DNA of 64,000 bases from UBA7330 sp965243485 (lineage in GTDB: Bacteria; Bacteroidota; Bacteroidia; Cytophagales; Cyclobacteriaceae). The notes under the pieces were generated by a model that made no database searches, had not been told where the DNA came from, and was given only the letters and a program-made list of their open reading frames with translations. Of this stretch, positions 7,694 to 20,088 are shown piece after piece. The stretch spans positions 2,914,001 to 2,978,000 of the forward strand of contig CBDEVP010000001.1 in NCBI GenBank assembly GCA_965243485.1. Direction: 5' to 3'. The stretch's first letter is position 1, and every line of letters begins with the position of its first letter. A program made the position numbers and the translations under genes.

Positions 7694-9025
7694 TCATGGA
7701 AGTTTTCTGAATTCGTCCAAACTTACTGTCTTATCTTTCACATTGATCTGAGATTTTACGAACTCCAGCGCTTTATTGTTTAAAACCTGGTTGTAAATCT
7801 TCATGTAATTCTCTCCATTCTCAGCCTGTAAGTAGTTTTGAGCAAACATATCCAGTCTGTCGTTCATTTGATCACCAAGACCCGCTTGTCCAAACTGTGC
7901 TTTGATCAGGTCTTTGGCGGCGTTTACAACCTCTTCGTTTTCAACCTTAAGGGATTGATCTTTCACGATCTTGTTTTTGATCAAAGACCACTTCAGTTCC
8001 TTGCTATAACTCTCATATTCCTCATTAAGTACCTCATCAGTGATTTTCTCATCGGATCTTGATAGCCATTTTTTCAGGAATTTATCTGGCAGATTGATTT
8101 TGGCCTTTTCAATTAACTGATTTCTCAACAGGTAATTAAAATACTGTTCTTCTTCACGGGCATAGTTCTCTCCGATTGTCTCCTCAATCTTCTTCCTGAA
8201 TTCATCCTCTGATTTCACTTTCCCTTCACCAAAAGTCTTGTCGAACAATTGCTGATCCACCGGAACAGGATTGGTTCTGGAGATCCCTTTGATCTCAAAG
8301 GAAAGCTTTCCCTTGAGCTTGTCAAAATCGTCATGGCTTATGTTTAGCTGATGATGAAGCTTATGACTGTCAACATAGAGTTTTTTAGGTTCGAATTCTA
8401 CAGAATCCCCAACCTTTTTTCCAATAAATTTTTTATCAATGCCTTTACTCAAATCATTAAGATCAATGTCGATCTCCTTGTCGATATTCCCGTCTTTAGA
8501 GGTCACCTTACCGTAGGCGATATCTTTGGCCTGGGCAACTTCTTCGTTGGAGGGTTCACCGAATTGTCTCTGAAGGTTTTCTATCGTTTCATCAATAACC
8601 TTTTTATCGATCTTGATCTTTGGCTTTTCTACTTTTAGTTTCTGATCAATTTTCAGGTCAAAATCTTCTGCAAATCCAACATTGTATTCAAATTCAAAAT
8701 CTTTTGCCTGGTCGATGCTAAGGTTTAGATTATCGAAAGAATCGTCCTTCGGTATGGGTTCACCCAGAAATTGCAAATCGCTTTCTCTGAAGTATGTATT
8801 GAGCTTGTCGGAAAGCAAATGATTGATCTCTTCGGCCAAGATTGATTTACCGTAAAGCTCCTTGATCAGCTGGGGAGGTACTTTGCCGGGCCTGAAACCC
8901 TTGATGTTGGCTTTCTTGCTGAACTCCTTGATTTTTTGTGATACTCCAGGTTGATAATCATCCTGCTTTAATATAACTTTAATTAAACCTTCTGTTTTGT
9001 CGATTTTATCAAGTGTGATTTCCAA
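7694..9025 (-). CDS. tig: Trigger factor (ribosome-associated chaperone)
   Basis: The product has 443 residues. The N-terminal ribosome-binding domain contains the signature region FRPGKVPPQLIKELYGKSI near residues 44-62, a Bacteroidota variant of the GFRxGKxP motif. The middle region (about 150-250) fits the FKBP-like domain position but is divergent, as is common in this phylum, and the C-terminal part is a charged helical chaperone domain. It assists folding of nascent chains at the tunnel exit. It lies upstream of clpP-clpX in the same order as in many bacteria but is separated from them by a terminator. Confidence 0.93.
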   Translation of the reverse strand: MEITLDKIDKTEGLIKVILKQDDYQPGVSQKIKEFSKKANIKGFRPGKVPPQLIKELYGKSILAEEINHLLSDKLNTYFRESDLQFLGEPIPKDDSFDNLNLSIDQAKDFEFEYNVGFAEDFDLKIDQKLKVEKPKIKIDKKVIDETIENLQRQFGEPSNEEVAQAKDIAYGKVTSKDGNIDKEIDIDLNDLSKGIDKKFIGKKVGDSVEFEPKKLYVDSHKLHHQLNISHDDFDKLKGKLSFEIKGISRTNPVPVDQQLFDKTFGEGKVKSEDEFRKKIEETIGENYAREEEQYFNYLLRNQLIEKAKINLPDKFLKKWLSRSDEKITDEVLNEEYESYSKELKWSLIKNKIVKDQSLKVENEEVVNAAKDLIKAQFGQAGLGDQMNDRLDMFAQNYLQAENGENYMKIYNQVLNNKALEFVKSQINVKDKTVSLDEFRKLP

Positions 9026-9114
9026 TTGACTATAGATTTGAAATTTATCAGGTTAAACCCTAAAGGTTAATTTGAATAGAAAAGAAAGTGTTTACTATCA
9101 AAGATTCAGAAAAG

Positions 9115-9196
9115 TGCGGATGGAGGGACTCGAACCCCCATGCCTCGCGGCGCTAGATCCTAAGTCTAGTGCGTCTACCAATTTCGCCACATCCGC
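9115..9196 (-). tRNA. tRNA-Leu (anticodon TAG)
   Basis: Minus-strand reading gives a full cloverleaf: 5' GCGGATG pairing with CATCCGC, the D-arm AATTGGTAGACGC, the anticodon loop CTTAGGA on a CTAGA/TCTAG stem, a long variable arm typical of tRNA-Leu, and the T-arm GGTTCGAGTCC. The discriminator base is A and CCA is not encoded. It lies between tig (same strand) and rel (opposite strand). Confidence 0.97.
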
Positions 9197-9366
9197 ATTT
9201 TTGAAAATCTTAATATTTCGTTTCGTCCTGCAATTCAGGACTCACAATACCATTGCTTCATTTTTTGTAAATCCAATTATTAGGATATTACTTTCGAAGA
9301 ATTTTCGGACGGCAAAATTAAGTAATTATTTTGTAATCTTTAGACCCCGACTAATGTTTTGTTTAT

Positions 9367-11568
9367 ATGTTGTTGGAAGTTGATGTAGAAGAAGAAAGAA
9401 AAGAAATCATCCGGAGATACCGGAAGCTGCTAAGATCGGCTAAACCTGTGTTGAAAGAGGGTGATGCAAAGATGATCAAGCGGGCGTTTAACCTTTCGTT
9501 GGATGCCCATAAGGACATGCGGAGGAAATCCGGTGAGCCCTACATCTTTCACCCCCTCGAAGTTGCCCAAATATGCGTATCAGAAGTAGGTCTGGGCACC
9601 ACCTCTATCATTTGTGCGCTACTGCATGATGTTGTAGAAGACACCGAAACAGGACTGGCTGAAGTTGAAAGGACTTTTGGCTCCAAGGTAGCGAGCATTA
9701 TTGATGGGTTGACCAAGATTTCAGGCGTGTTTGAGCAGGGAAGTTCGGCTCAGGCTGAAAATTTCCGCAAGATGCTCCTTACGCTTTCGGACGACGTAAG
9801 GGTCATCCTAATCAAGCTTGCCGACCGTTTGCACAACATGCGCACCCTGCAAAGCATGCCCAGGGACAAGCAGCTGAAAATTGCCAATGAGACCATATTT
9901 ATTTATGCGCCTTTAGCCCATCGGTTAGGACTTTATGTGATCAAGTCGGAGCTGGAGGACCTGTATCTTAAATACACTGATAAGGACGCATACAACCATA
10001 TCGTCCAGAAGATCAGGATCACCAGAGAAGCAAGAAACAGGTTTATCCGGAGTTTTATCCGGCCCATCAAGGAAGAATTGAATAAACATGATTTTTCCTA
10101 TGAGATCAAGGGAAGACCCAAATCGATCCACTCGATCTATACCAAGATGAAAAAACAGAATGTTCCTTTCGAGGAGGTCTATGACCTTTTTGCTGTAAGG
10201 ATCATTTTGGATACAGAAATAGACCACGAAAAAGCTGCATGCTGGCAGGCTTATTCTATAGTGACGGATTTTTACCAGCCGAACCCGGACCGGTTGCGGG
10301 ACTGGATCAGTATCCCCAAAGCCAATGGCTATGAATCCCTGCACACTACCGTGATGAGTGCTACGGGGCAGTGGGTTGAGGTTCAGATCAGGACCAAAAG
10401 AATGGATGAGATTGCGGAGAAAGGGTATGCGGCCCACTGGAAATACAAAGAGAGAGAATCACACGGGGACAGAGGTCTGGAGCAATGGATCTCAAAGGTG
10501 AGGGAGATCCTCGAGCAGAACAATACTTCTGCTATTGAATTTGTGGATGATTTCAGGTCTAATCTCTTTCATGAAGAGATTTTCACCTTTACGCCAAAAG
10601 GAGACCTGATCACTCTTCCCAATGGTGCGACAGCTCTCGATTTCGCTTTTGACATCCATACTGAGATTGGTGCCCATTGTCTTGGAGCAAAGGTCAACCA
10701 AAAACTTGTTCCGTTGAACCATGTACTGAAAAACGGTGATCAGGTAGAAATACTGACCTCACGTAAGCAGAAGCCCAACGAAGACTGGCTCAAATATGTG
10801 GTGAGTTCCAAGGCCAGGTCCAAGATCAAGGATGTACTCAAGGAGGAGCGGAAAGTTTTTGCCAGTGAAGGTAAGGAGATTGTGATGCGAAAGATCAAGC
10901 AGATGAAGCTACCCTGGAGTCAGGAGATCCTTGACCAGCTGGTGGCCTTTTTTGATTTGAAGACACCCACCGATCTGTACTACCTGGTTGGAAGAGGTAA
11001 GATCAACCACATTGAGATCAAAAGATTCAAGGATCAACAGCTGAATACTCCCTCGCCGACAAAGGTTAAGGATCCAGACTCATTTGAGGGGCAGAAAAAG
11101 AAAGTCAAAGAGAAGGATTTCGACCTCCTGCTCATCGGGGAGGACATGGATGTGGTCGATTACAAATTCGCCCGGTGCTGCAACCCGATACCTGGCGATG
11201 ATGTATTTGGTTTTGTTACGGTAAACGATGGTATCAAAATCCACCGGACGAACTGTCCCAATGCGGCGGAGCTGCTTTCGAACTATGGGTACCGTGTGAT
11301 CAAAGCCAAATGGACCTCAAGCCATGACAAATCCTTTATTGCCAGGCTGAAGATCATCGGAACCGACAGGATCGGATTGATCAATGATGTCTCAAGCATT
11401 ATTTCAGGTGAGCTGAAAGTAAACATGAGATCTATTACGATTAATACCGAGGGTGGAATTTTTGAAGGAGAAATTCAATTATATGTGAATGATACGGAGC
11501 ATCTGGATAAGCTGATAACCAACCTTGAAAAAGTTCAGGGTGTGGTATCTGTATCAAGGGATGCATAG
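9367..11568 (+). CDS. rel: Bifunctional (p)ppGpp synthetase/hydrolase (Rel/SpoT family)
   Basis: The product has 733 residues. Domains in order: a hydrolase HD domain with H62, H87-D88 and E91-D92 (LLHDVVEDT); the synthetase domain with KSIHSIYTKM and YDLFAVRI near 255-280; a TGS domain near 395-455 (IFTFTPKGDLITLP); and a C-terminal ACT domain (about 660-733). Both catalytic centres appear intact, so it should make and degrade the stringent-response alarmone. It is the first gene of a rel-fur-STAS-purA run on the plus strand. Confidence 0.97.
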   Translation: MLLEVDVEEERKEIIRRYRKLLRSAKPVLKEGDAKMIKRAFNLSLDAHKDMRRKSGEPYIFHPLEVAQICVSEVGLGTTSIICALLHDVVEDTETGLAEVERTFGSKVASIIDGLTKISGVFEQGSSAQAENFRKMLLTLSDDVRVILIKLADRLHNMRTLQSMPRDKQLKIANETIFIYAPLAHRLGLYVIKSELEDLYLKYTDKDAYNHIVQKIRITREARNRFIRSFIRPIKEELNKHDFSYEIKGRPKSIHSIYTKMKKQNVPFEEVYDLFAVRIILDTEIDHEKAACWQAYSIVTDFYQPNPDRLRDWISIPKANGYESLHTTVMSATGQWVEVQIRTKRMDEIAEKGYAAHWKYKERESHGDRGLEQWISKVREILEQNNTSAIEFVDDFRSNLFHEEIFTFTPKGDLITLPNGATALDFAFDIHTEIGAHCLGAKVNQKLVPLNHVLKNGDQVEILTSRKQKPNEDWLKYVVSSKARSKIKDVLKEERKVFASEGKEIVMRKIKQMKLPWSQEILDQLVAFFDLKTPTDLYYLVGRGKINHIEIKRFKDQQLNTPSPTKVKDPDSFEGQKKKVKEKDFDLLLIGEDMDVVDYKFARCCNPIPGDDVFGFVTVNDGIKIHRTNCPNAAELLSNYGYRVIKAKWTSSHDKSFIARLKIIGTDRIGLINDVSSIISGELKVNMRSITINTEGGIFEGEIQLYVNDTEHLDKLITNLEKVQGVVSVSRDA

Positions 11569-11584
11569 CAGCATCCAAATTCGC

Positions 11585-11592
11585 TATATTTG
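11585..11592 (+). promoter_or_regulatory. Bacteroidota -7 promoter box upstream of the Fur-family gene
   Basis: TATATTTG matches the TAnnTTTG consensus of the primary sigma factor in this phylum. It overlaps a possible TTG start codon at 11590, which favours the ATG at 11602 as the true start of the Fur-family gene. Confidence 0.55.
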
Positions 11593-11601
11593 CAGTCGGT
11601 A

Positions 11602-12060
11602 ATGGAAGGATCAGTCATTTTGGATGAAGTAAAGAAAATATTCACCTCATATCTGGAGAAAAAGAGTCTTCGAAAAACGCCCGAAAGATATGCTATTCTG
11701 GAGGAGATCTACACCCGAAGAGGCCATTTTGACGTAGAATCGTTGTACATTTCCATGAAGGAGAAAAACTATCGGGTAAGCCGAGCTACGGTCTACAATA
11801 CATTGGATCTGCTGGTAGAGTGCGATCTTGTGACCAAGCACCAGTTTGGGAAAAATCTTGCACAATACGAGAAATCTCACGGTTTTAAACAACATGATCA
11901 TTTAATTTGCACCGATTGCAACAAAGTGATGGAATTTTGTGATCCCCGAATTCAGAATATACAGAACACAGTCGGGGAATTACTTCAATTTGATATCATT
12001 CACCACAGTTTACTCCTCTACGCCAATTGCAGGCGGGAAGATTGTGATAATAAAAAATAG
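11602..12060 (+). CDS. Fur-family metal-responsive transcriptional regulator
   Basis: The product has 152 residues. A winged-helix domain (about 20-85) contains RKTPERYAILEEIY and the recognition segment VSRATVYNTLDLL. The dimerisation domain has HDHLICTDCNKVMEF, which supplies the metal-binding His and Cys residues, and a second Cys pair in NCRREDC near the C-terminus. The zinc site is therefore probably complete. Fur proteins bind DNA when loaded with metal; whether it senses Fe, Zn or peroxide cannot be told. The ATG is preferred over an upstream TTG that lies inside a -7 promoter box. Confidence 0.9.
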   Translation: MEGSVILDEVKKIFTSYLEKKSLRKTPERYAILEEIYTRRGHFDVESLYISMKEKNYRVSRATVYNTLDLLVECDLVTKHQFGKNLAQYEKSHGFKQHDHLICTDCNKVMEFCDPRIQNIQNTVGELLQFDIIHHSLLLYANCRREDCDNKK

Positions 12061-12069
12061 GTTTACCTG

Positions 12070-12423
12070 ATGATGAAATACGCTCACAAGCTAAACAACG
12101 ACCGGTTGTTTTTGGAATTTTCTGGTGATCTCATTGGAGAGAACAATGGCCCGGAAATAATTGAAATCGTCAATGACGCACTCTCTTCCGAAGCTAAATT
12201 CTGTTTAATAAACATTTCGGATGTGCGCTATATCAATTCCAGCGGTATTGGCGTTTTGATTACCATATTAACAAAATTTCGAAATAAGGGAGGGGAATTA
12301 TACTTGATCAATCCTTCCGACCACGTAAAGAAGTTATTGATTATCACCAAGCTCCAGGCCATTTTTAACATAGTGAAATCCGAGAAGGAGGCGTTGGAAA
12401 CCATTTCAAATTCGAGCAACTAA
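12070..12423 (+). CDS. STAS-domain protein, anti-sigma factor antagonist-like
   Basis: The product has 117 residues and consists of a single STAS domain. The phospho-acceptor loop is visible as VRYINSSGIGVLITI around residues 55-69, with the conserved Ser after Asn. Family members are switched by serine phosphorylation and bind anti-sigma kinases. No cognate kinase or phosphatase gene is visible in the window, so the partner is unknown. The gene follows the Fur-family gene by nine bases, and its stop overlaps the purA start by one base (TAATG). Confidence 0.88.
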   Translation: MMKYAHKLNNDRLFLEFSGDLIGENNGPEIIEIVNDALSSEAKFCLINISDVRYINSSGIGVLITILTKFRNKGGELYLINPSDHVKKLLIITKLQAIFNIVKSEKEALETISNSSN

Positions 12424-13700
12424 TGTCACAGGTAGATATATTATTAGGCCTTCAGTGGGGGGACGAAGGAAAGGGAAAGATTGTTGATTTCCTGGCCCCC
12501 AAATATGATGTCGTGGCCAGATTTCAGGGAGGACCAAATGCAGGTCATACATTAGAGTTTGACGGCCACAAGCATGTGCTTCATCAGATTCCTTCTGGTA
12601 TTTTTCATGAGGGTATCCTAAATGTCATTGGTAATGGGGTGGTTTTGGATCCAAAGGTCTTCAAGGAAGAGATAGATGAATTGAAACCTTTTAATCTTGA
12701 TTTGAAAAAGCACCTGGTGCTTTCCAACAAGGCACAGATGATTGTTCCCACTCACAGACTGTTGGACCAGGCTTACGAACAGGCAAAGGGTGATAAGAAG
12801 ATTGGTTCTACACTTCGGGGTATCGGGCCGACATATCAGGATAAAGTAGCGAGGAGAGGTCTGAGGATCGGAGATGTGGACGAGCCTGACTTTGATAAAA
12901 GATATGAGGAGATAAAAGACTATCACCTTAGGATACTTGACCACTATGATTTTGAGTTTGATCTGTCCAGGGATGAGGAAAAGTTTCTGGAAGCCATTGA
13001 AACCATCCGGTCTTTTAGAATTCTTTCTACTGAATATCTACTTAATCAATCGATTAAAGACAAGAAATCAATCCTGGCTGAAGGGGCTCAGGGGTCCATG
13101 TTAGACATTGACTTTGGTAGCTATCCTTATGTTACCAGTTCAAACACCATTTCAGCCGGAGCCTGCAATGGATTAGGAATTGCGCCCAGGTGGATTGGGG
13201 ATGTGTTTGGAATATTCAAAGCTTACTGTACCAGGGTGGGGAGCGGACCATTTCCTACGGAGTTGACAGGTGCGGATGGTGAAGAGCTTCGAAAAAAAGG
13301 TAACGAGTTTGGAGCTACCACCGGTCGCCCCAGGCGATGTGGCTGGCTGGATCTTCCGGCATTGAAGTATAGTTGTATGCTTAATGGTGTTACCAAATTA
13401 TTCATGATGAAGGCTGATGTATTATCAGACCTTGATGAAGTGAATGTGTGCTATGGGTATGAACTTGATGGTAAGGTCACTGATGAATTACCACTATATC
13501 TTGAAGATCCCAATTGGAACCTGAAGTTCAAGACTTTCAAGGGCTGGGGAGCAACCAAAGCTGGTTCTTTTGATAGCCTGCCACCTTTGCTTTTAGAATA
13601 TATCGCCTACATCGAAGAACAGGTAAGCTCACCTATTGAGATTGTTTCTCTGGGACCAAACAGGGTTGAGACGGTTTTAAAGGAAGCTTTCACCGCTTAA
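12423..13700 (+). CDS. purA: Adenylosuccinate synthase
   Basis: The product has 425 residues, the usual length. The N-terminal GLQWGDEGKGKIVD segment provides catalytic D14 and the P-loop-like GDEGKGK, and H42 lies in GPNAGHT. Later motifs include IGSTLRGIGPTYQDK, LAEGAQGSMLDIDFGSYPYVTSS and GATTGRPRRCGWLD. It converts IMP, Asp and GTP to adenylosuccinate, the committed step to AMP. It is coupled to the STAS gene by a one-base overlap, an association whose meaning is unclear. No obvious terminator was found between it and the rRNA operon promoter 78 bases later. Confidence 0.98.
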   Translation: MSQVDILLGLQWGDEGKGKIVDFLAPKYDVVARFQGGPNAGHTLEFDGHKHVLHQIPSGIFHEGILNVIGNGVVLDPKVFKEEIDELKPFNLDLKKHLVLSNKAQMIVPTHRLLDQAYEQAKGDKKIGSTLRGIGPTYQDKVARRGLRIGDVDEPDFDKRYEEIKDYHLRILDHYDFEFDLSRDEEKFLEAIETIRSFRILSTEYLLNQSIKDKKSILAEGAQGSMLDIDFGSYPYVTSSNTISAGACNGLGIAPRWIGDVFGIFKAYCTRVGSGPFPTELTGADGEELRKKGNEFGATTGRPRRCGWLDLPALKYSCMLNGVTKLFMMKADVLSDLDEVNVCYGYELDGKVTDELPLYLEDPNWNLKFKTFKGWGATKAGSFDSLPPLLLEYIAYIEEQVSSPIEIVSLGPNRVETVLKEAFTA

Positions 13701-13777
13701 GGGAGACGGAAAGCCATAGATCGTAAGCTTCTTAAGTTGGAGATGGAGAAATATTTTCTAAGTTTTTTCGCTAAGTG

Positions 13778-13807
13778 TTGTAGTTGCAAAAAGTTTCCCT
13801 AATTTTG
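13778..13807 (+). promoter_or_regulatory. rrn: Promoter of the rRNA operon
   Basis: A TTG at 13778-13780 is followed after 19 bases by TAATTTTG at 13800-13807. This matches the -33/-7 architecture of the Bacteroidota primary sigma factor. It lies about 310 bases upstream of the 16S rRNA gene. Confidence 0.7.
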
Positions 13808-14114
13808 CATCCGCTTTCAGGGGAACTACTTCTGAGGGAAACAAAAAAAGTGCAGTAACTCTAAGGTGAGTTTGCATTCATTTGCTAGCTGAGAGGCTGG
13901 CAAAAAGTTCTTTGAACGAATGGACAGATAGCAAATTGCTCTAAAAAATGAGTGCGGGTCTTTTGTTTTCGGACGAGAGATCGTATGACATACTTTGAGA
14001 GAATCGTAGCTAGGGTCAGACACATTTATTTCCACTTTATGTGGGATTAGTATTTGGAATGTAGGCTAAGGGCCAAAAGCCAGGAGCCAACAGTCGAATA
14101 CTTAAAATCTATAT
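13808..14114 (+). other. rRNA operon leader, non-coding
   Basis: This is the transcribed leader between the promoter and 16S. No coding frame with credible composition is present. The stretch has a purine-rich segment and short inverted repeats that could pair with the 16S 3' flank during processing, but no specific processing stem could be assigned by eye. Confidence 0.6.
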
Positions 14115-14115
14115 A

Positions 14116-15634
<1,519 letters not shown>

Positions 15635-15961
15635 TGGAGCCTGACTGCAGAAGTGCACGAAGGTAGTTTCCTAGTTACGAAGCTCTTGACTCGATAGCAA
15701 TATCGGGAAGAGCGATTTGCTACTTCATTTGTTCAAGATATTAATCCCGATATACCGATAGCTATCGGTACGGGAAACAAAAACATCTCATAAGGAGATG
15801 TTTTACTTTGAAATACTGAAAACTGCTCCGGGCATAGGAGATTGTGGATTGATTGAAGGTTGAAGATTTTAAGATTGAAGAATTGTGTGGTCAATCAACA
15901 ATCAACCGATGCAAATCTCATGGCCCATGCTATGAGAAATATATAAAGACCTTTAAGGTCC
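15635..15961 (+). other. 16S-tRNA-Ile spacer with several hairpins
   Basis: This spacer holds no gene. It contains a stem GCTCTT/AAGAGC at 15682-15713 with an inner CGATA/TATCG; a 31-base palindrome at 15745-15775 whose centre, TACCGATAGCTATCGGTA (15753-15770), is a perfect 18-bp palindrome; an AACATCTC/GAGATGTT hairpin near 15782-15801; and GACCTT/AAGGTC just before tRNA-Ile. The 15780 hairpin lacks a long T-run, so these are more likely processing or repeat structures than terminators. Confidence 0.6.
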
Positions 15962-16035
15962 AGTCTCGTAGCTCAGGTGGTTAGAGCGCTACACTGATAA
16001 TGTAGAGGTCGGCAGTTCGAGTCTGCCCGAGACTA
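15962..16035 (+). tRNA. tRNA-Ile (anticodon GAT)
   Basis: A 74-base cloverleaf with acceptor AGTCTCG/CGAGACT, anticodon loop CTGATAA on a CTACA/TGTAG stem, T-arm GGCAGTTCGAGTCTGCC and discriminator A. It has the usual position in the 16S-23S spacer. CCA is not encoded. Confidence 0.98.
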
Positions 16036-16087
16036 CATACCTACGCACTACCTACGCATAAAGCTTCGGTAGTTGAGCTTCGGTATG
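16036..16087 (+). repeat. Nested double palindrome, copy 1 (16S-23S spacer)
   Basis: Outer arms CATACC (16036-16041) and GGTATG (16082-16087) enclose inner arms CTACC (16048-16052) and GGTAG (16068-16072). A TACGC follows each left arm and a GCTTC precedes each right arm. It starts directly after the last base of tRNA-Ile. The same grammar recurs in the 23S-5S spacer with different outer arms. Confidence 0.75.
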
Positions 16088-16121
16088 CGAGCTCTTTGGG
16101 GATTATACTCGAAAGGGCCCG

Positions 16122-16147
16122 CCAGACGAAGCCTTGGCGTAGTCTGG
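16122..16147 (+). repeat. 26-base mini-palindrome abutting tRNA-Ala
   Basis: Arms CCAGAC (16122-16127) and GTCTGG (16142-16147) flank a 14-base core, GAAGCCTTGGCGTA. Read on the minus strand the core is TACGC, four bases, GCTTC, the same half-cores as in the nested palindromes. The right arm includes the first two bases of tRNA-Ala. Confidence 0.7.
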
Positions 16148-16222
16148 GGGATTAGCTCAGCTGGCTAGAGCACCTGCCTTGCACGCAGGGGGTCAACGGT
16201 TCGAATCCGTTATCCTCCACCA
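16146..16222 (+). tRNA. tRNA-Ala (anticodon TGC)
   Basis: A cloverleaf with acceptor GGGGGAT/ATCCTCC, anticodon loop CTTGCAC on a CCTGC/GCAGG stem, T-arm ACGGTTCGAATCCGT and discriminator A. CCA appears to be encoded (16220-16222). It has the standard second position in the rRNA operon spacer. Confidence 0.98.
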
Positions 16223-16537
16223 TCGCTCGCCGAAGCGAGCTAAGGTGGACACAGTCCACATTAGATGCGAAGGCGAGAAAACGATAGGTGTTAGATAACT
16301 TAAATCTAGAACCGTCGAATAAAGGAAGCAGTTTTTAAAAAGAGAATAAGCGATTAGCGAAAGAGCTAATAGCTAACAGCCAATGGCGAAAGGCCAATTG
16401 GTTCATATCTCAGACACGACTGATTACGCCGAAGACTAGCTATCGACGGGGGAAAAGAAGTTATCAGCTGGGAGAAAGAGTTCATTGACATGATGGAATT
16501 GAGATTCATTGAGAAAATTCGAGCATTAAAATATCGA
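16223..16537 (+). other. tRNA-Ala to 23S spacer, non-coding
   Basis: No gene is seen. The stretch holds two simple hairpins: GCTCGC, CGAA, GCGAGC just after tRNA-Ala (about 16225-16240), and GTGGAC, ACA, GTCCAC (about 16246-16260). The remainder is purine-rich. The region ends in the sequence leading into the 23S 5' end. Confidence 0.55.
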
Positions 16538-19412
<2,875 letters not shown>

Positions 19413-19453
19413 TTACAATCTCGAATACACAACGAATCTCAATTCCTGTTGTC

Positions 19454-19506
19454 TCTGACTACGCTCTACCTACGCTTAAAAGCTTCGGTAGATTTGCTTC
19501 GTCAGA
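19454..19506 (+). repeat. Nested double palindrome, copy 2 (23S-5S spacer)
   Basis: Outer arms TCTGAC (19454-19459) and GTCAGA (19501-19506) enclose inner arms TCTACC (19465-19470) and GGTAGA (19487-19492). A TACGC follows each left arm and a GCTTC precedes each right arm, as in copy 1. The outer arms differ from copy 1 but remain complementary. Confidence 0.75.
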
Positions 19507-19555
19507 TGAACTTGAAATCAACACTCTAAAGTGAGTGGTGATTAAGATATTAAGT

Positions 19556-19581
19556 CCTGCCTAAGCTAACGCTCCGGCAGG
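19556..19581 (+). repeat. 26-base mini-palindrome upstream of 5S
   Basis: Arms CCTGCC (19556-19561) and GGCAGG (19576-19581) flank the 14-base core TAAGCTAACGCTCC, which has the half-core order TAAGC, four bases, GCTCC. The total length and core layout equal those of the units at 16122 and 19711. Confidence 0.65.
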
Positions 19582-19588
19582 CAAATCT

Positions 19589-19699
<111 letters not shown>

Positions 19700-19710
19700 T
19701 TTTTATTGTA

Positions 19711-19736
19711 TCCTTCGTAGCTTCAGCGAAGAAGGA
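19711..19736 (+). repeat. 26-base mini-palindrome after 5S
   Basis: Arms TCCTTC (19711-19716) and GAAGGA (19731-19736) flank the core GTAGCTTCAGCGAA. On the minus strand this reads TTCGC, four bases, GCTAC. It has no T-run and is followed by a separate strong hairpin, so it is listed as a repeat. Confidence 0.65.
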
Positions 19737-19740
19737 TTAT

Positions 19741-19771
19741 AAACCCGTCAGGTTTTCACAACCTGACGGGT
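19741..19771 (+). terminator. rRNA operon terminator-like hairpin, first of two identical copies
   Basis: A 13-bp stem AACCCGTCAGGTT/AACCTGACGGGTT with loop TTCAC is followed by a short T-containing stretch. An identical 31-base sequence in the same orientation lies at 21526-21556, just beyond the transposase gene. Confidence 0.7.
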
Positions 19772-19787
19772 TTCTCAAGTTTGGCCT

Positions 19788-19870
19788 TTAACTAGACAAG
19801 AACAAAAAGATGCCTGTTATTTTGATTTCAGGCATTTTTTTATGACTTTTATGTCTAGTTATATAACTAG
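19788..19870 (+). promoter_or_regulatory. Candidate operator: palindromes and hairpin upstream of the AbrB-like gene
   Basis: TCTAGTTATATAACTAGA at 19853-19870 is a perfect 18-bp palindrome ending nine bases before the ATG. Its half-site recurs inverted as TAACTAGACA at 19788-19797, forming a 10-bp inverted repeat with 19851-19860. Between them lies a terminator-like hairpin, ATGCCTG/CAGGCAT with a T-run (about 19809-19838), which could shield the element from read-through of the rRNA operon. Confidence 0.6.
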
Positions 19871-19879
19871 ATTTATATT

Positions 19880-20086
19880 ATGGGATACCCAACGAAAATT
19901 CAGTTGATAAAAAGAGCTAAAAGTGAACAATGGTATGTGAACTTTCCAGCCGCCGTGGCCCAGGCCATAGAGTTTAATCAAGGAGAGATGGTTGAATGGA
20001 TCATAGACGACCATCAACGACTGGTGCTCCAAAGGAGTGATCAGGCTGTAGCTGCATTGAAAAAAAAACTCCCGAAAAAAACCTGA
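19880..20086 (+). CDS. Small AbrB/MazE/SpoVT-like DNA-binding protein of the insertion sequence
   Basis: The product has 68 residues. The pattern WYVNFPAAVAQAIEFNQGEMVEWIIDDHQRLVLQR fits a swapped-hairpin AbrB/MazE domain: a strand, a Pro, a short helix, a strand with Gly-Glu, and a closing strand. Such proteins bind palindromic operators as dimers. The C-terminus is basic. The gene lies two bases upstream of the transposase gene and just behind an 18-bp perfect palindrome, so it may repress the element. It could alternatively help transposition by binding ends. The assignment rests on pattern only. Confidence 0.65.
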   Translation: MGYPTKIQLIKRAKSEQWYVNFPAAVAQAIEFNQGEMVEWIIDDHQRLVLQRSDQAVAALKKKLPKKT

Positions 20087-20088
20087 TC

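Noticed and set aside
9072..9383. Open frame across the tRNA-Leu at 9115-9196
   Set aside because: It overlaps a well-formed tRNA and the start of rel, and its peptide has no family resemblance.
13826..14035. Minus-strand frame in the rRNA operon leader
   Set aside because: It lies within the transcribed leader between the rrn promoter and 16S and has no supporting features.
15753..15770. Perfect 18-bp palindrome TACCGATAGCTATCGGTA considered as a regulator site
   Set aside because: It lies inside the transcribed 16S-tRNA spacer among other hairpins, so a structural or repeat role is more likely than operator function.
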